Shown: piece by piece, positions 25,667 through 36,652 of the stretch
Position numbering within the stretch: position 1 is the first letter of the stretch
Layout: the number at the start of each line of letters is the position of its first letter
NCBI GenBank assembly: GCA_963730995.1
Contig: CAVSUB010000012.1
Location: forward strand, 682,001 to 746,000
Source: CAVSUB01 sp963730995
GTDB taxonomy: Bacteria > Acidobacteriota > Vicinamibacteria > Vicinamibacterales > 2-12-FULL-66-21
Direction of reading: 5' to 3'
DNA length: 64,000 bases
The notes under the pieces: generated by a model
Told to the model about the DNA's origin: nothing
Databases searched by the model: none
What the model saw: only the letters and a program-made list of their open reading frames with translations
Position numbers and translations under genes: made by a program

Positions 25667-26446
25667 ATGGACTTGGGTTTGAAAGGCAAAGTAGCGATGG
25701 TGGCCGGGGCCAGTCGCGGGCTCGGGTTCGCGGTTGCGCAGTCGCTGGTCGAGGAAGGGGCAATCGTGTCCATCTCCTCGCGCAACGAGAGCGCAATTCA
25801 GGCTGCGGCGGCCAGGTTGGGAGGGCAGACGCTCGGCACGGCGGCCGACGTCAAGGCGGCCGACGCGATACAGCACTGGGCCAAAGTGACCATCGAGCGA
25901 TTCGGCGGCGTCGATCTGTTGTTCGCGAACGCGGGGGGGCCGCCAGCGGGCCCGGCGTTGTCGTTCGACGACACCGCCTGGCAGGATGCGGCAAACCTGC
26001 TCTTGTTCAGTACGCTGCGAATGGTGCGGGCCGTCGTGCCCTCGATGAAGGCGCGCGGCGGAGGCGCGATCCTGGTCTCCACTTCCTCCTCGGTCAAGGA
26101 GCCGATTCCGAATCTCGGGCTTTCAACAGTGCTTCGTGCGTCGGTGTCGGCGCTCGCCAAGACGCTGGCGCTGGAGCTCGCGGCGTCGGGAATCCGGGTC
26201 AATCAGATCGTGCCGGGCAGGCTCGACACCGATCGTGTCCGCGAGCTCGACGAGATCAACGGCAAGAAGCAGGGGATTTCGGCCGCTGAGGCCAAAGCCA
26301 AATCGATTGGCTCGATACCGTTGGGCCGCTACGGAGATCCGACCGAGTTCGGTCGTGTCGGCGCGTTCCTTCTGTCCAGTGCTGCCAGCTATCTCACCGG
26401 TGCGACAGTCCAGGTCGATGGGGGACTCATCAGGAGTGTACTGTGA
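25667..26446 (+). CDS. Short-chain dehydrogenase/reductase lacking the usual Tyr-x3-Lys
   Basis: The 259-residue protein has the Rossmann fold of classical SDRs: GASRGLG at 14-20 for NAD(P), NAGGP at about 89-93, and the C-terminal PLGRYGDPTEFGRVGAFLLS and TGATVQVDGG. The catalytic tetrad is altered: where Y-x-x-x-K is expected the sequence is NLGLSTVLRASV, putting Ser and Arg at these places. A serine-rich STSSSVKE segment is present at the usual Ser position. An SDR subgroup with this same substitution is known and often annotated as 3-oxoacyl-ACP reductase. The actual reaction is not known. The gene stands alone between two repeat arrays. Confidence 0.85.
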   Translation: MDLGLKGKVAMVAGASRGLGFAVAQSLVEEGAIVSISSRNESAIQAAAARLGGQTLGTAADVKAADAIQHWAKVTIERFGGVDLLFANAGGPPAGPALSFDDTAWQDAANLLLFSTLRMVRAVVPSMKARGGGAILVSTSSSVKEPIPNLGLSTVLRASVSALAKTLALELAASGIRVNQIVPGRLDTDRVRELDEINGKKQGISAAEAKAKSIGSIPLGRYGDPTEFGRVGAFLLSSAASYLTGATVQVDGGLIRSVL

Positions 26447-26449
26447 GTC

Positions 26450-26542
26450 CAGTCGGCAGTCGGCAGTCGGAGGTCGACAGTCGCAGTCGACAGTCGCGGT
26501 CGACAGTCGCAGTCGACAGTCGCAGTCGACAGTCGTCAGTCA
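26450..26542. repeat. CAGTCGG / GACAGTCG array (copy B2)
   Basis: About twelve units of CAGTCG, with spacers G, A or GGT, start four bases after the SDR stop codon. The word is the reverse complement of the unit at 14662. Confidence 0.8.
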
Positions 26543-26602
26543 CCTCATTGATTTCCCTGTCTAGCCAGCGAAGCCAGAGCGTCCCATAGAGGATCAATCT
26601 GA

Positions 26603-27532
26603 ATGAGCGTGATGCGGAAGGTGTTGCTTGCGGGGTCGACGAATCCATGGCTGCGCGACCACGCAACGAAGTACGGGTTCATTCGCCGGTCGGTGTCGCG
26701 ATTCATGCCGGGCGAGCGCATCGAGGATGCGTTGCGGGCGGCGCGCGAGCTCTCTGGGGATCGGATTACGACCATCCTGACGCACCTTGGAGAAAACCTG
26801 ACGACGGCGCAGGAAGCGGACGAGGTGACGGCGCACTATCTGCAGGTGCTGGACAAGGTCGCAGCGGCCGGGCTCGACGCGCAGATCTCCATCAAACCCA
26901 CGCAGCTCGGCCTGGATCTCGATCGAGCGATGTGCGAGCGGAACCTGGAGCGGCTCATCTCGCGCACGGAGCAGCTCGGGAACTTTCTGTGGATCGACAT
27001 GGAGAGCTCGCCCTATGTCGACCCAACCCTCGCGCTGTACCGACTGGCGCGCAAGAAGACCGCGCGAATCGGGCTCGCGATTCAGGCTTATCTCTATCGC
27101 ACTGCTAAAGACATCGAAACCTTGATCCCGCTCGGTGCCGCCATCCGCATCGTCAAGGGTGCCTATCTCGAGCCCCCCGACGTCGCCTTTCCACACAAGT
27201 CGGACACGGACGAGAGCTTCTTCCGATCGTGCACACGCCTCATGTCCGAGGAAGCGCAGAAGGCGGGCGTGATGCTCCACATCGCGACGCACGACGTCGC
27301 TCTCGCCGACCGACTGAGCGCCTGGATCGCCGAGCACAGCGTACCTTCGTCCGCCTACGAGTTCGCGATGCTGTACGGCATCCAGCGCCAGCAGCAGCTG
27401 CGGCTCGCGCGCGAGGGCAGGCGCCTTCGCGTCCTCATCAGCTATGGAGAGTTCTGGTTCCCGTGGTACATGCGGCGGCTCGCCGAGCGACCAGCGAACG
27501 TGTGGTTCGTGGTGAAGAACCTCGGAAGCTAA
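26603..27532 (+). CDS. Monofunctional proline dehydrogenase
   Basis: The 309-residue FAD enzyme oxidises proline to pyrroline-5-carboxylate and passes electrons to the quinone pool. Its beta-alpha barrel carries the family motifs: ISIKPTQLGLDLD (strand with the catalytic lysine region, about 95-107), WIDMESS (about 131-137), IGLAIQAYLYRT (about 153-164), RIVKGAYLEP (about 180-189), and the C-terminal YEFAMLYGIQ and RRLAERPANV, the latter with the paired arginines that bind the substrate carboxylate. Its length fits PutB/FadM-type monofunctional forms, so the P5C dehydrogenase must be encoded elsewhere. ATG 26603 has no strong Shine-Dalgarno. Signals upstream are masked by the B2 array. Confidence 0.92.
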   Translation: MSVMRKVLLAGSTNPWLRDHATKYGFIRRSVSRFMPGERIEDALRAARELSGDRITTILTHLGENLTTAQEADEVTAHYLQVLDKVAAAGLDAQISIKPTQLGLDLDRAMCERNLERLISRTEQLGNFLWIDMESSPYVDPTLALYRLARKKTARIGLAIQAYLYRTAKDIETLIPLGAAIRIVKGAYLEPPDVAFPHKSDTDESFFRSCTRLMSEEAQKAGVMLHIATHDVALADRLSAWIAEHSVPSSAYEFAMLYGIQRQQQLRLAREGRRLRVLISYGEFWFPWYMRRLAERPANVWFVVKNLGS

Positions 27533-27553
27533 CCGGTCAGAATCGCCGATGAG

Positions 27554-27648
27554 AGCAGGCTGTCGCCGCGAACCAGCCGCGAGGCACAGCCGAGCGGCGG
27601 ATGGCCGCGGGGGTGGGGCCCCGCGGCAGTAAGAATGTTGACAGAGCC
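27554..27648. repeat. 90-bp GC-rich repeat element (copy F1)
   Basis: The core AGCAGGCTGTCGCCGC, then AGCCGCGAG, GAGCGGCGGA, GGGGGTGGGGCCCCGCGGCA and a TTGACAGAGCC end, matches the two copies at 39355 and 39459. The GTGGGGCCCCGC part is self-complementary. It lies between the converging ends of proline dehydrogenase and the Omp85-like gene. Confidence 0.75.
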
Positions 27649-27678
27649 GTCGCGCGCCAGCACGATTGCCCAATCTGG

Positions 27679-30072
27679 TTAGAACGCGAAGCCCGCTCCC
27701 AGGTGCACCCTCGTATCTCCATCGGTGAGACCGTGCGCCACGTCCAGATTCAGCTTGACGATCGGCGCGATCAGGAACAGGCCGCCGCCGACGCCCCTGT
27801 GCCAGCCAGCGTCCTCGAATCGGCTCCCGAAATCCCATGCCTTGGCGGCGTCGAAGAACCCGAGGACGCCGAGCCGCGCGCTGCTCAGCACCGACGTGAT
27901 CGGCAGGCGGACCTCCGCCGACGTGACCAGGGTGCGATCGCCATCGAACGTCCCGGTCCGGAACCCGCGGAGCGTGGATGCTCCGCCGAGGAGGATCCGT
28001 TCGTAGTCAGGCAAATGCCCAGAGGCGCTCGTATATTGCACCCGCGCAGCGCCGACGGCCTGACCGATGAGGCCGACGTAGCCGCGAGCGTCGGCGTTGT
28101 AGCGGTCGATTCGGTTCGCCGTGTTGCGGAAGTGCAGGCCGGTCCATCCTGTGCCGAGCAGGAAGGCATTGCGCGGGAAGTTCGGGTCGGCCCGGCTGTC
28201 GACGAGCGCATCGGCGCCGACCGTCCACAGGTGATCGTCCATGCCACCGAAATCGATCGAGCTGTTTGATGCTTGCGCTCCGAGCCGAAGCAATCGCGTG
28301 ATGCGCCGCTCGGCGCGCCCTTTCAGCTCCACGCGCTGATCGGCGATGTCGAAATGCGGATTCTCGCGCTGCCAGATCGCGATGCTCGATTCCGCGCGCG
28401 TGAGCGGACCGCTCTTGAACGTGCGATCGATTTCCAGCGCCGCCCGGCGCGTGCCGCCCCACGTCAGCGGCACCGAGAGGCGCTCGCCCATGCCAAGTGT
28501 GTCCTTCGCGCTGATCAGCCCGCCGTACGTCAAGCCGTAGCCATCGGTGTAGTTGATGATCGGCAGGAACATGAGGCGGTCGCCGACCTGTCCGAACGGT
28601 CGTGATGGGCGGCGAATGACGCCCCCAGCCGACGTCGTGCCCGGCCGCTCGTGGACGAGCAGCACGATAGCGACGTCGGTCTCGTCGGTGAGCGACCGGT
28701 ACCGCTTTCGTACCTCGACACTCTCGAACTTGCCGCTCTGCTTCAGCCGCTGCTCGACGGCCTCGAGCGCTCCAGCCGGGAGCTCCTGCCCGAGCGTGAG
28801 CCCGGCCAGCTTGACGATGTCCTCGTCGCCAACCGCCGCGTTGCCATGCACCCTGATCTCGTGAACGACTTCTGTCTGCGGATCGTCTTCGCGGATGGCC
28901 GGACCGTGCACCTCCTCCAATGGAACTGGCATGCCGGCACCGGCCTTGCCTTCCTCCCTGTTGAAAGTCAATTGTGTCGGTCCACGCTCTGTCAGCACAT
29001 CGGGACAGGGGACTTCCTCGCGCGCCTCCTTGGGTACGCGAATGATGGATTTCACCTCCGCCAGCTTGTAATTCGTGAATTTGCGCGCGTAGCCTGCTTC
29101 GAACGGACCCGTCGCAAGCGAGACGCCCGCGTGCACGTTCATCTCGCGCGGAAGCCACACTCCCGGAAACGGCTGGCCCATCGTCATCGACGCGCGAATA
29201 TCGTCGACGCGCACGAGCCACGCGCCCGGCAGGAAGTCCATCCAGACGTTGTCGAAGGTGTACTTGACGATCTGGTACTCGGCGGGATCGACCCATAGCG
29301 TCACCAGCGCCGTCTTGTTCATCTTCCGGTTGATGTCTTCTTCCTGCTTGCGCTCGCGCGCGCTCGGCTCCTTCTGCGCCTTCTTCTTCCCGTCTTGCTT
29401 CTTGTCCGGCTTGTCGCCTTTGTCGTCCTTGTCGTGGTCCGGCTCGTCGTTGAACATGCGAGTCGGGTAGTACTCGATCCGAAGCACGTTGTGGCCTTCG
29501 AGCTGCTCTCGTCCAGCAAGGTAATAGTTCCCCGGTTCGAACTTGAAGTCCATGAAGTAGGCTTCCGACACGAACCGCGGCGTTGCCATCGGCGTCTCGC
29601 CGCCGACTGGGGGGCCCTCGGGCTCGCTCGGTTCCGGGGCATCGGCTTTTCCGGCATCCCGCTTCTCTCGTCGCTCGAGGCGCTCGCGCTCCTGCTTGAC
29701 CCAGTTGTCTTCGTACTTCCGCCTGTCTTCCTCGCCGACCGTGACGCCGTCGAACCGGATGGGGCTGCGCACGTGCATGCCGTCCCGCACGTACCACGCA
29801 AACTCGCGGTGGCCTCTGTAGAGAGGCGTCCGTCCCGGGCCAAGGATTTCGAACGTCTCGTCGTCGTCGAGGATGTATTGCTGGAGGGTCTGGCGGTTGA
29901 CGTCGCGTCTGGCCAGAACGCGCGCCATGAAGGCGTCGAGGTCGCTGGATTGCGTCGCCGGCTGTGTCGGCTGAGCGCGGAGGAAAGCCGTGGAGAGGCA
30001 GATCAGGGCAACCGCGATGCTCGCGCGGCTCGGCAAGAGCGCGCGGCATGCCCCGCGAATCAGATGATGCAC
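27679..30072 (-). CDS. LolA-like domain fused to a POTRA and Omp85 (BamA/TamA-like) beta-barrel
   Basis: The 797-residue protein has a signal peptide (SIAVALICLSTAFLRA, about 18-33). Residues 45-390 form a large periplasmic part with alternating strands, including LVTLWVDPAEYQIVKYTFDN and GVWLPREMNVHAGVS, resembling LolA/LppX lipoprotein carriers. A highly charged Lys/Asp/Glu insert lies at about 205-250. One POTRA domain (EIRVHGNAAVGDEDIVKLAG, about 397-475) precedes a 16-strand-type barrel (about 490-797) with the lid-lock motif LLGGASTLRGFRTG (the conserved VRGY/F-type RGF). It ends in Phe, as expected for Bam-inserted proteins. An outer-membrane translocation or assembly role is likely. 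Fusion to a LolA-like domain is unusual. Confidence 0.8.
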   Translation of the reverse strand: MHHLIRGACRALLPSRASIAVALICLSTAFLRAQPTQPATQSSDLDAFMARVLARRDVNRQTLQQYILDDDETFEILGPGRTPLYRGHREFAWYVRDGMHVRSPIRFDGVTVGEEDRRKYEDNWVKQERERLERREKRDAGKADAPEPSEPEGPPVGGETPMATPRFVSEAYFMDFKFEPGNYYLAGREQLEGHNVLRIEYYPTRMFNDEPDHDKDDKGDKPDKKQDGKKKAQKEPSARERKQEEDINRKMNKTALVTLWVDPAEYQIVKYTFDNVWMDFLPGAWLVRVDDIRASMTMGQPFPGVWLPREMNVHAGVSLATGPFEAGYARKFTNYKLAEVKSIIRVPKEAREEVPCPDVLTERGPTQLTFNREEGKAGAGMPVPLEEVHGPAIREDDPQTEVVHEIRVHGNAAVGDEDIVKLAGLTLGQELPAGALEAVEQRLKQSGKFESVEVRKRYRSLTDETDVAIVLLVHERPGTTSAGGVIRRPSRPFGQVGDRLMFLPIINYTDGYGLTYGGLISAKDTLGMGERLSVPLTWGGTRRAALEIDRTFKSGPLTRAESSIAIWQRENPHFDIADQRVELKGRAERRITRLLRLGAQASNSSIDFGGMDDHLWTVGADALVDSRADPNFPRNAFLLGTGWTGLHFRNTANRIDRYNADARGYVGLIGQAVGAARVQYTSASGHLPDYERILLGGASTLRGFRTGTFDGDRTLVTSAEVRLPITSVLSSARLGVLGFFDAAKAWDFGSRFEDAGWHRGVGGGLFLIAPIVKLNLDVAHGLTDGDTRVHLGAGFAF

Positions 30073-30332
30073 GTATCCTCCGGAAGGCGGGCTGGCAGGC
30101 CTGGATGCTGTAGACGGATTGCCGCGGCTGCCGGTTCCCCGGTGGTGGGCAGGCGCCGTCTTTCAGTCGCAGCAGCCAGATACTGCCACCGCTGGCGAAA
30201 AACGCTGCCGACCTCGTCCATTTTGCGGGCGCCTCCGTTCGTTCGAGCAACGCCAACGGGAACGCCTCTCACGTTCACTGTACTTCCGGGATCTCTCGGT
30301 GACATATGCTTTGTCCCGGAGGATCGCTGGCA

Positions 30333-33300
30333 ATGCAGGCCGCGAGGATGATCGGTTCAAGAGCGGCCTGGAAGGCCGCGGCGCGGGTAATGCTCGCGCT
30401 CACCACGATGGTTGCCCCAGCAGGTGCGCAGGAGCGGGGCGGAAGCGGACAACAGGCGGAGCCGGACCCGCTCAAGTGGCGGTTCATGGGTCCCTCGGTG
30501 GGCAACAGGATCGCGGCCGTGGCGGGTGTCCCGGGCGATCCCACCATCTACTACGCCGGCGCCGCGTCCGGCGGCGTCTGGAAGTCGACCGACAGCGGCG
30601 CGACCTTCACTCCCGTCTTCGACGGCCAGCGTGTCGCCGCAATCGGCGCCCTTGCCGTCGCGGCGACAGACCCCAACATCGTCTGGGCCGGCACGGGCGA
30701 GGCATGGGTGATTCGGCCCAGCGACGTCATCGGCGACGGCATCTACAAGTCCACCGATGCCGGCGCCACGTGGACGCGCATGGGCCTCGAGGAAACCGGC
30801 CGCATCGGGCGCGTCATCGTCCACCCGACGGATCCCAACATCGTGTACGCCTGCGCGCTCGGGCGCACGACGGGTCCGCAGCAGGAACGGGGCGTGTACA
30901 AGACGACCGACGGCGGTCGCACGTGGAATCGCGTGCTCTTCGTCGATACGAACACCGGCTGCTCCGGCCTCTCGATGGATGCCAGGAATCCCGAGGTGCT
31001 CTTTGCCGGTACCTGGCAGGTCGAAATGCACCCGTGGGCGATGCTCAGCGGCGGGCCGGGCAGCGGAATCTACGTGACACGCGACGGCGGCGCCACGTGG
31101 ACCCGCGTGACGCAAAGCGGACTTCCGAAGTCACCCGTCGGCAAGGTCGATGTCGCTGTTGCGCCCTCCGACTCCAGCCGCGTCTACGCTCTCATTCAGA
31201 CCGCCGATCAGGGCTCACTCTGGCGCTCGGACGACGGCGGGCGCGCGTGGAAGGTCGTCAGCTGGGACCGCGCGCTCATCGGCCGCGCCGGCTACTACGT
31301 GCGTCTCGGCGATTTCGCCCGTCGACGCGGACGAAGTGCTCGTCGCGAACAGCAGCTCACATCGCTCGACAGACGGGGGCGTCACCTTCCAGCCGTGGGG
31401 CGGCTGCGGCGACTGCCACGACATCTGGTTCGATCCGAAGAACGCCGATCGCTTCGCGATGACCGACGACGCCGGGATGCAAATCACGACGAACCACGGT
31501 CAGAGTCTTCCAGCGCATCCGGCTGCCGATCGGTCAGATGTATCACGTCGCCGTCGACAATCAGGTGCCGTACTACATCTACAGCAACATGCAGGACAAC
31601 GGGACGATGCGCGGTCCCAGCAACTCTCCGGAAGCCGTTGCAAACAACGCGCGCGGCGCGAGCCCGCCAGGAGGCGGACGGGGAGGGGCCGGTGGCGGCG
31701 GGCGCGGCGGCGCGATTGTGCCGTGGGATCACGTGCTTGGAGGCTGTGAGTCCGGATTCACCGTTCCCGATCCGTCCAACCCGGACGTCGTGTGGGCCTC
31801 TTGCTACGGCAACAAGCTGACGCGGTACGACGCGAAACAGGGGACCGCGCGCTCGATCGCACCGTGGATGATTTCCCTCGACTCGCCGCCAACCGACACC
31901 AGGTACCGCTGCCACTGGACTGCACCGCTCGCAGTCGATCCTTTCGATCCAAAAACCGTGTACTACGGCTGCCAGGTGATTTTCTCGACGTCGAACGGCG
32001 GTCAGAGCTGGAAGGTGATCAGCCCGGATCTCTCGACGAAGGATCCGAGCCGGATCATTTCGTCGGGCGGCATCGTCGGCGACAACCTTGGGCAGTTCTA
32101 CGGGGAGGTCGTCTTCGCGATTGCGCCATCTCCGGCGCAGCGCGGGTTGATCTGGGTCGGCACGAATGACGGCAAGCTGTGGAACACGCGCGATGGCGGT
32201 GCCAACTGGACCGACGTCACGAAGAACATCACCGGACTGCCGCCCTGGACCGTCGTATCGAAGATCGATCCGTCCAACTTCGACGGCGGCACGGCATACA
32301 TCGCCGTCGACGGGCACCTCACCGATGGGCGCCAGCCGCTTCTCTTCAAGACCACTGACTTCGGGCAGACGTGGAAGAGTGTCTCAGGGGACTTGCCCTC
32401 GAAGCACCCGCTCGACTACACGCTCGCGATCGCCGAGAACCCGAACCGGCGCGGCATGCTCTTCGTCGGGACCGGTCACGGTTTCTATTACTCCGTCGAC
32501 GACGGCGAACACTGGAAGCAGCTGCAGGATGGGCTGCCCGCCGCCCCTGTCACCTGGGTCGTCGTCCAGAAGCAGGCACACGACGTCGTCCTTTCGACCT
32601 ACGGCCGGGGCCTTTACATTCTGGACGACGTGACGCCGCTCGAGCAGCCTGACCGGACGACGACGTCATCGCCGCAGCTGTTTGTGCCGCGCCCGGCGTT
32701 TCGGCTGGCTCGCAGCGGGCGTGCGCAGTTCACCTACTCATTGCCATCGGCCGGGCAGATGAAGGCCGAGATTCTGGACGACAAGGGCGCGGTCATCCGG
32801 ACGATGGACCTGGAGGGGCATCAGGGGCTGAATCGTCTGTCGTGGGATCTTCGGTACGACGCGCCGCGCGTCGTAGGTCTACGAACGACGCCGCCAGAGA
32901 ATCCGTTCATCTGGAAGCGAACCACGGTTTCGGGGTCAGGAGACCCGTCCGGTCACGCACTGGGGGCTCGCGCAGGCGCAGGTCGGGCCGCTCGCGGCGC
33001 CTGGCCGGTATTCACTGCGACTGGCGGCAGGCGGTCAGACTCTGACGCAGACATTCGAGGTCCTGAAGGATCCTCGGATCGCCGCCACGGACGCGGACCT
33101 CGTTGCCTCCACCGACATGCAGAAGCGCATCGTCAGCGATTTGAACGAGACGTCGGACATGGTCAATCACCTGGAGACCATGCGCCGGCTGATCGAGGAC
33201 AAGCTGAAAGCCGAGACGCGCGCGGACGCGCAGAAATCCCTGCGCGAGATCGACGCGAAGCTGTCTGGTGTCGAGTTCAAGCTGCTCGAGAAGTCGTCCA

Positions 33301-33548
33301 CGTTGAGCGACGACAAGTATTTCGTCCAGGCCTACAAGGTCTACTCCAATTTGATCTGGCTGAATGGCGCCGTCGGTACCGGCGCTGGTGACGAGGCTGG
33401 AGGCGCTGACTATCGGCCGACGGACACCCAGGTCGCCGTGCTCGAGACGATAGAGAAGGATCTTGCTTCGGCGCGAGGCGAGTACAAGGCGGTCGTCAAG
33501 ACCGATGTTCCGGCGTTCAACCAGAGGGGGATCGTGCAGCTCAAGTAA
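30333..33548 (+). CDS. Secreted VPS10/BNR-repeat (sortilin-like) protein 1, three frameshifts
   Basis: The repaired product has about 1070 residues, starting at ATG 30333 behind GGAGG (30318). A signal peptide (ARVMLALTTMVAPAGA) is followed by BNR/Asp-box repeats (STDSGATFTP, STDAGATWTR, TTDGGRTWNR, TRDGGATWTR) forming a sialidase-like beta-propeller. The frame is restored by deleting one base at 31305-31309 (then LAISPVDADEVLVA), one at 31506 (then SFQRIRLPIGQMYHV) and one near 32918 (then EPRFRGQETRPVTHWG). The C-terminal part (from about 850) has a helical segment with MQKRIVSDLNETSDMVNHLE. Such proteins are numerous in Acidobacteria; binding partners are unknown. A paralogue follows at 33651. 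Confidence 0.8.
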
Positions 33549-33592
33549 CAGCGGTCTGAAGTTGGGGCAGGCCGTGACAACGCGAGTGTAGC

Positions 33593-33612
33593 GCGGGGTC
33601 TTCGGACCCCGC
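33593..33612. repeat. Hairpin of the GGGCGGG family (copy 4)
   Basis: GCGGGGTC and GACCCCGC form an 8-bp stem with a TTCG loop, a very stable tetraloop, between the two VPS10-like genes and 38 bases before the second start. Confidence 0.75.
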
Positions 33613-33650
33613 CGTGAGAACGTTCCGGGTTCTTCGAAAGAGACAGACGC

Positions 33651-36600
33651 ATGAATCGCTTCGTGACGTGGGTTTCCGCGATCGTATTGATGTCTGCAGC
33701 GGGACTCGCCCAGGGACCTTCGGCGCCGGCAGGCAGTCCGTACAAGGAGCTGGCGTTCCGCAGCCTCGGCCCGGATCTGACAACCGGTCGGCTTTCGGAC
33801 ATTGCGATCGATCCGAGGAATCCCAACGTCTGGTACGTCGCCGCCTCCGCCGGGAACCTGTGGAAGACGGAGAACCGCGGGAATACGTGGACGCCGATCT
33901 TCGAGAACTACGGCTCGTACTCCCTCGGCGCGGTGACGGTCGATCCGAAGGACTCGAACGTCGTCTGGCTCGGGACGGGTGAGAACAACAACCAGCGCAG
34001 CGTGAGCTACGGCGATGGCGTCTACAAGTCGACCGATGCGGGCAAGACCTGGAAGCGCATGGGGCTGGAGAACTCCGAGCACATTCAGAACATCGTCGTC
34101 GATCCACACAACTCCAGCGTCGTATACGTGACGGCGATCGGGCCGCTGTGGACGTCAGGCGGAGATCGCGGTCTGTTCAAGACCACCGATGGCGGTCAGA
34201 CGTGGAAGGCCGTGCTGTCGGTGAGCGCCGATACAGGCGTCACGGACATGGTGATGGATCCCAGGAAGCCGGAGGTCATCTACGCGGCCGCCTATCAGCG
34301 CCGCCGACAGGTCGGGCAGCTCATTGGAGGCGGTCCTGAAAGCGGGCTGTACAAGACGACCAACGGCGGGCAGAGCTGGACGAAGTTGACCAAGGGTCTG
34401 CCGACCGTGGATATCGGCCGCATCGGCCTCGGCATCAACTGGAAGAACCCCAACACCGTGTACGCGCTCGTGACCGCTCAGAACAATCAAGGCGGCTTCT
34501 TCCGATCGGACGATGCCGGCGCGTCGTGGACGAGGATCGGGCGGACGGTGCCCACCGACAACGCCGGCCGGGGTGGCGGCGTCCCTGCCCCGGGCGCCGC
34601 GGCCGTACCGCAGCCGGTTCCTGACGTATGCATGCCGTTGAGTGCGACGCCATCGGCGTCCCCCTCCCGAACCGCGAGCGTATCGCCATCGGCCGGCGCG
34701 GCTTCGGGCGGAGGCGCTGCGCCGCCGGCCGCTCCGCCGCAAGCCGGTGGACGTGGAGGACCGACCGACGACTGCTACAGAGGCGGCGATCCTGGCTACT
34801 ACAACGAGATCTTCGTCGACGGCCACGACCCCGAAACGATCTGGTCGCCTGCGACGAACTTCTCCAGAAGCACGGACGGCGGGAAGACCTGGGCCACAGT
34901 GCCAATGCCCGGCGTGCACGTCGACCACCACGAGATTGTGTTCGACCCGGGCGATCGGAATCACATCATCATCGGGAACGACGGCGGCCTCTACGAGACC
35001 TACGATGGCATGAAGACGTGGCGGCACTTCACCAACCTGCCGCTCTCGCAGTTCTATCGCGTGGCAACGGACAACGCGCGGCCGTTCTACAACGTCTGCG
35101 GCGGCGCGCAGGACAATGGATCGATCTGCGGGCCGTCGAGGACGCTCAACCGCGCGGGCATTCGGACGAGCGATTGGTACAGCATCGGCGGCGGCGACGG
35201 ATTCCAGCCCCGTGTGGATCCGGAGGATCCGACGATTGTCTACTCCCAGTCGCAGGAAGGTGCTCTGGGCCGGCTCGATCTGAAGACAGGAATCCGCGTG
35301 GCGATCCGGCCCACACGCCAGAACACATCCGGTTGGAGCCGGGGGCACCGCCTGCGGAGCAACCGGCCGGACGAGGTGGTCGCGGGGCGACGCTCGGGCG
35401 GTGGCACTGGGATTCCCCGCTGATCATCAGCCCTCATTCTTCGCGCCGCCTCTACTTCGCCGGCGAGCGTGTGTATCGCAGCGACGATCGCGGCGACTCC
35501 TGGACGGTCATCAGCCCGGACCTCACCCGCAACCTCGATCCGGCCACGATCCCGATCATGGGCAAGGTCTGGCCCTCCAACTCTGTTGCCTTCAATCAGG
35601 CGACGACGCGTTTGAGCACGATCACGGCGCTGGACGAATCTCCGCTGCTCGAGGGTCTCATTTATGCGGGTACCGACGACGGACTCGTGCAGGTGACGGA
35701 GGACGGAGGCAAGAACTGGCGGAAGGTCGAATCCTTCGCCGGCGTGGCCGAGCACGCATACGTGACGGACCTCTTCGCCTCGCCGCGTGACGTGGACTCG
35801 GTCTTCGCCACCTTCAACAACTACCAGCGGGGAGACTTCAAGCCTTACGTCCTGAAGAGCGCGGACCGCGGCCGGACGTGGACGTCGATCAGCGGCAACC
35901 TGCCCGAGCGTTCCGGGGCGTGGAGCATCGCGCAGGATCACGTCAACGGCAACCTGCTCTTCGCGGGAATGGAGTTCGGCGTCTGGTTCACCGTCGACGG
36001 GGGACAGCGATGGTCCCAGCTGGAGGGCGGCATTCCGACGACGCAGGCGCGGGACCTTGTAATCCAGCGCCGCGAGAACGATCTGGTTGTGGCGTCGTTC
36101 GGGAGAGGAGCGTTCGTGCTCGACGACTACAGCGCCCTGCGCGAGCTGTCCCCCGAGGTGTTGAAAGAGAACGTGCATCTCTTCCGGCTTCGCGACGCCT
36201 ACCTGTACGACGAGCTGACCCAGGTCGAGGCGGCCTGGGGGAACACGTCTACGCCGAATCCGCCTTACGGCGCGGTGTTCACGTACAACGTCGTCCAGGC
36301 GCCAGCGGGCGAGGCCAAGCTGTGGTTGAACATCACGGATGACGCGGGACGAGCTGTGCGACGAATGGAAGTACCGAAGGACCCCGGCCTCCATCGCGCC
36401 GCCTGGAATCTTCGGGGCGAGCCGCCAGCCCAACCTGCTGGAGAGACCGGAGGGCGCGGACGCGGTGCGGTACCGGTTGGCGGGGGCGACGATCAGGAGC
36501 AGCCGGCGCAGGCCGTCGGTCGGGGGGCCCAGCCGCAGGGACCGGTGGTTGCCGCGGGCCGGTATCGCGCGACGCTCGCGACAGTCAACGGAGAGAGCCT

Positions 36601-36652
36601 TACGGCGATCGGGCAGCCCCAGACCTTTGCCGTTGTGCCGCTGCCACGCTAA
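33651..36652 (+). CDS. Secreted VPS10/BNR-repeat (sortilin-like) protein 2, one frameshift
   Basis: The repaired protein has about 1000 residues. It has a signal peptide (FVTWVSAIVLMSAAGLAQG) and Asp-box motifs ENRGNTWTP, STDAGKTWKR, TTDGGQTWKA, TTNGGQSWTK and STDGGKTWAT. A Pro/Gly/Ala-rich insertion lies near residues 305-380, then VDHHEIVFDPGDRNHIIIGN and other propeller strands. One base is missing between about 35300 and 35335. After it the frame continues with PLIISPHSSRRLYFAG and further BNR units, and ends in a Gly/Gln-rich linker and a small C-terminal beta domain. Sequence and order match the protein at 30333, so the two are paralogues, perhaps co-transcribed. Confidence 0.82.

Noticed and set aside
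28007..30256. 749-codon minus-strand frame over the Omp85-like gene
   Set aside because: Arg/Gly/Ala-rich, out-of-frame reading of the same strand; the other frame has signal peptide, POTRA and barrel motifs.
31305..32920. Programmed ribosomal frameshifting in the VPS10-like gene
   Set aside because: The three sites share no slippery heptamer or downstream pseudoknot; insertion errors explain them more simply.
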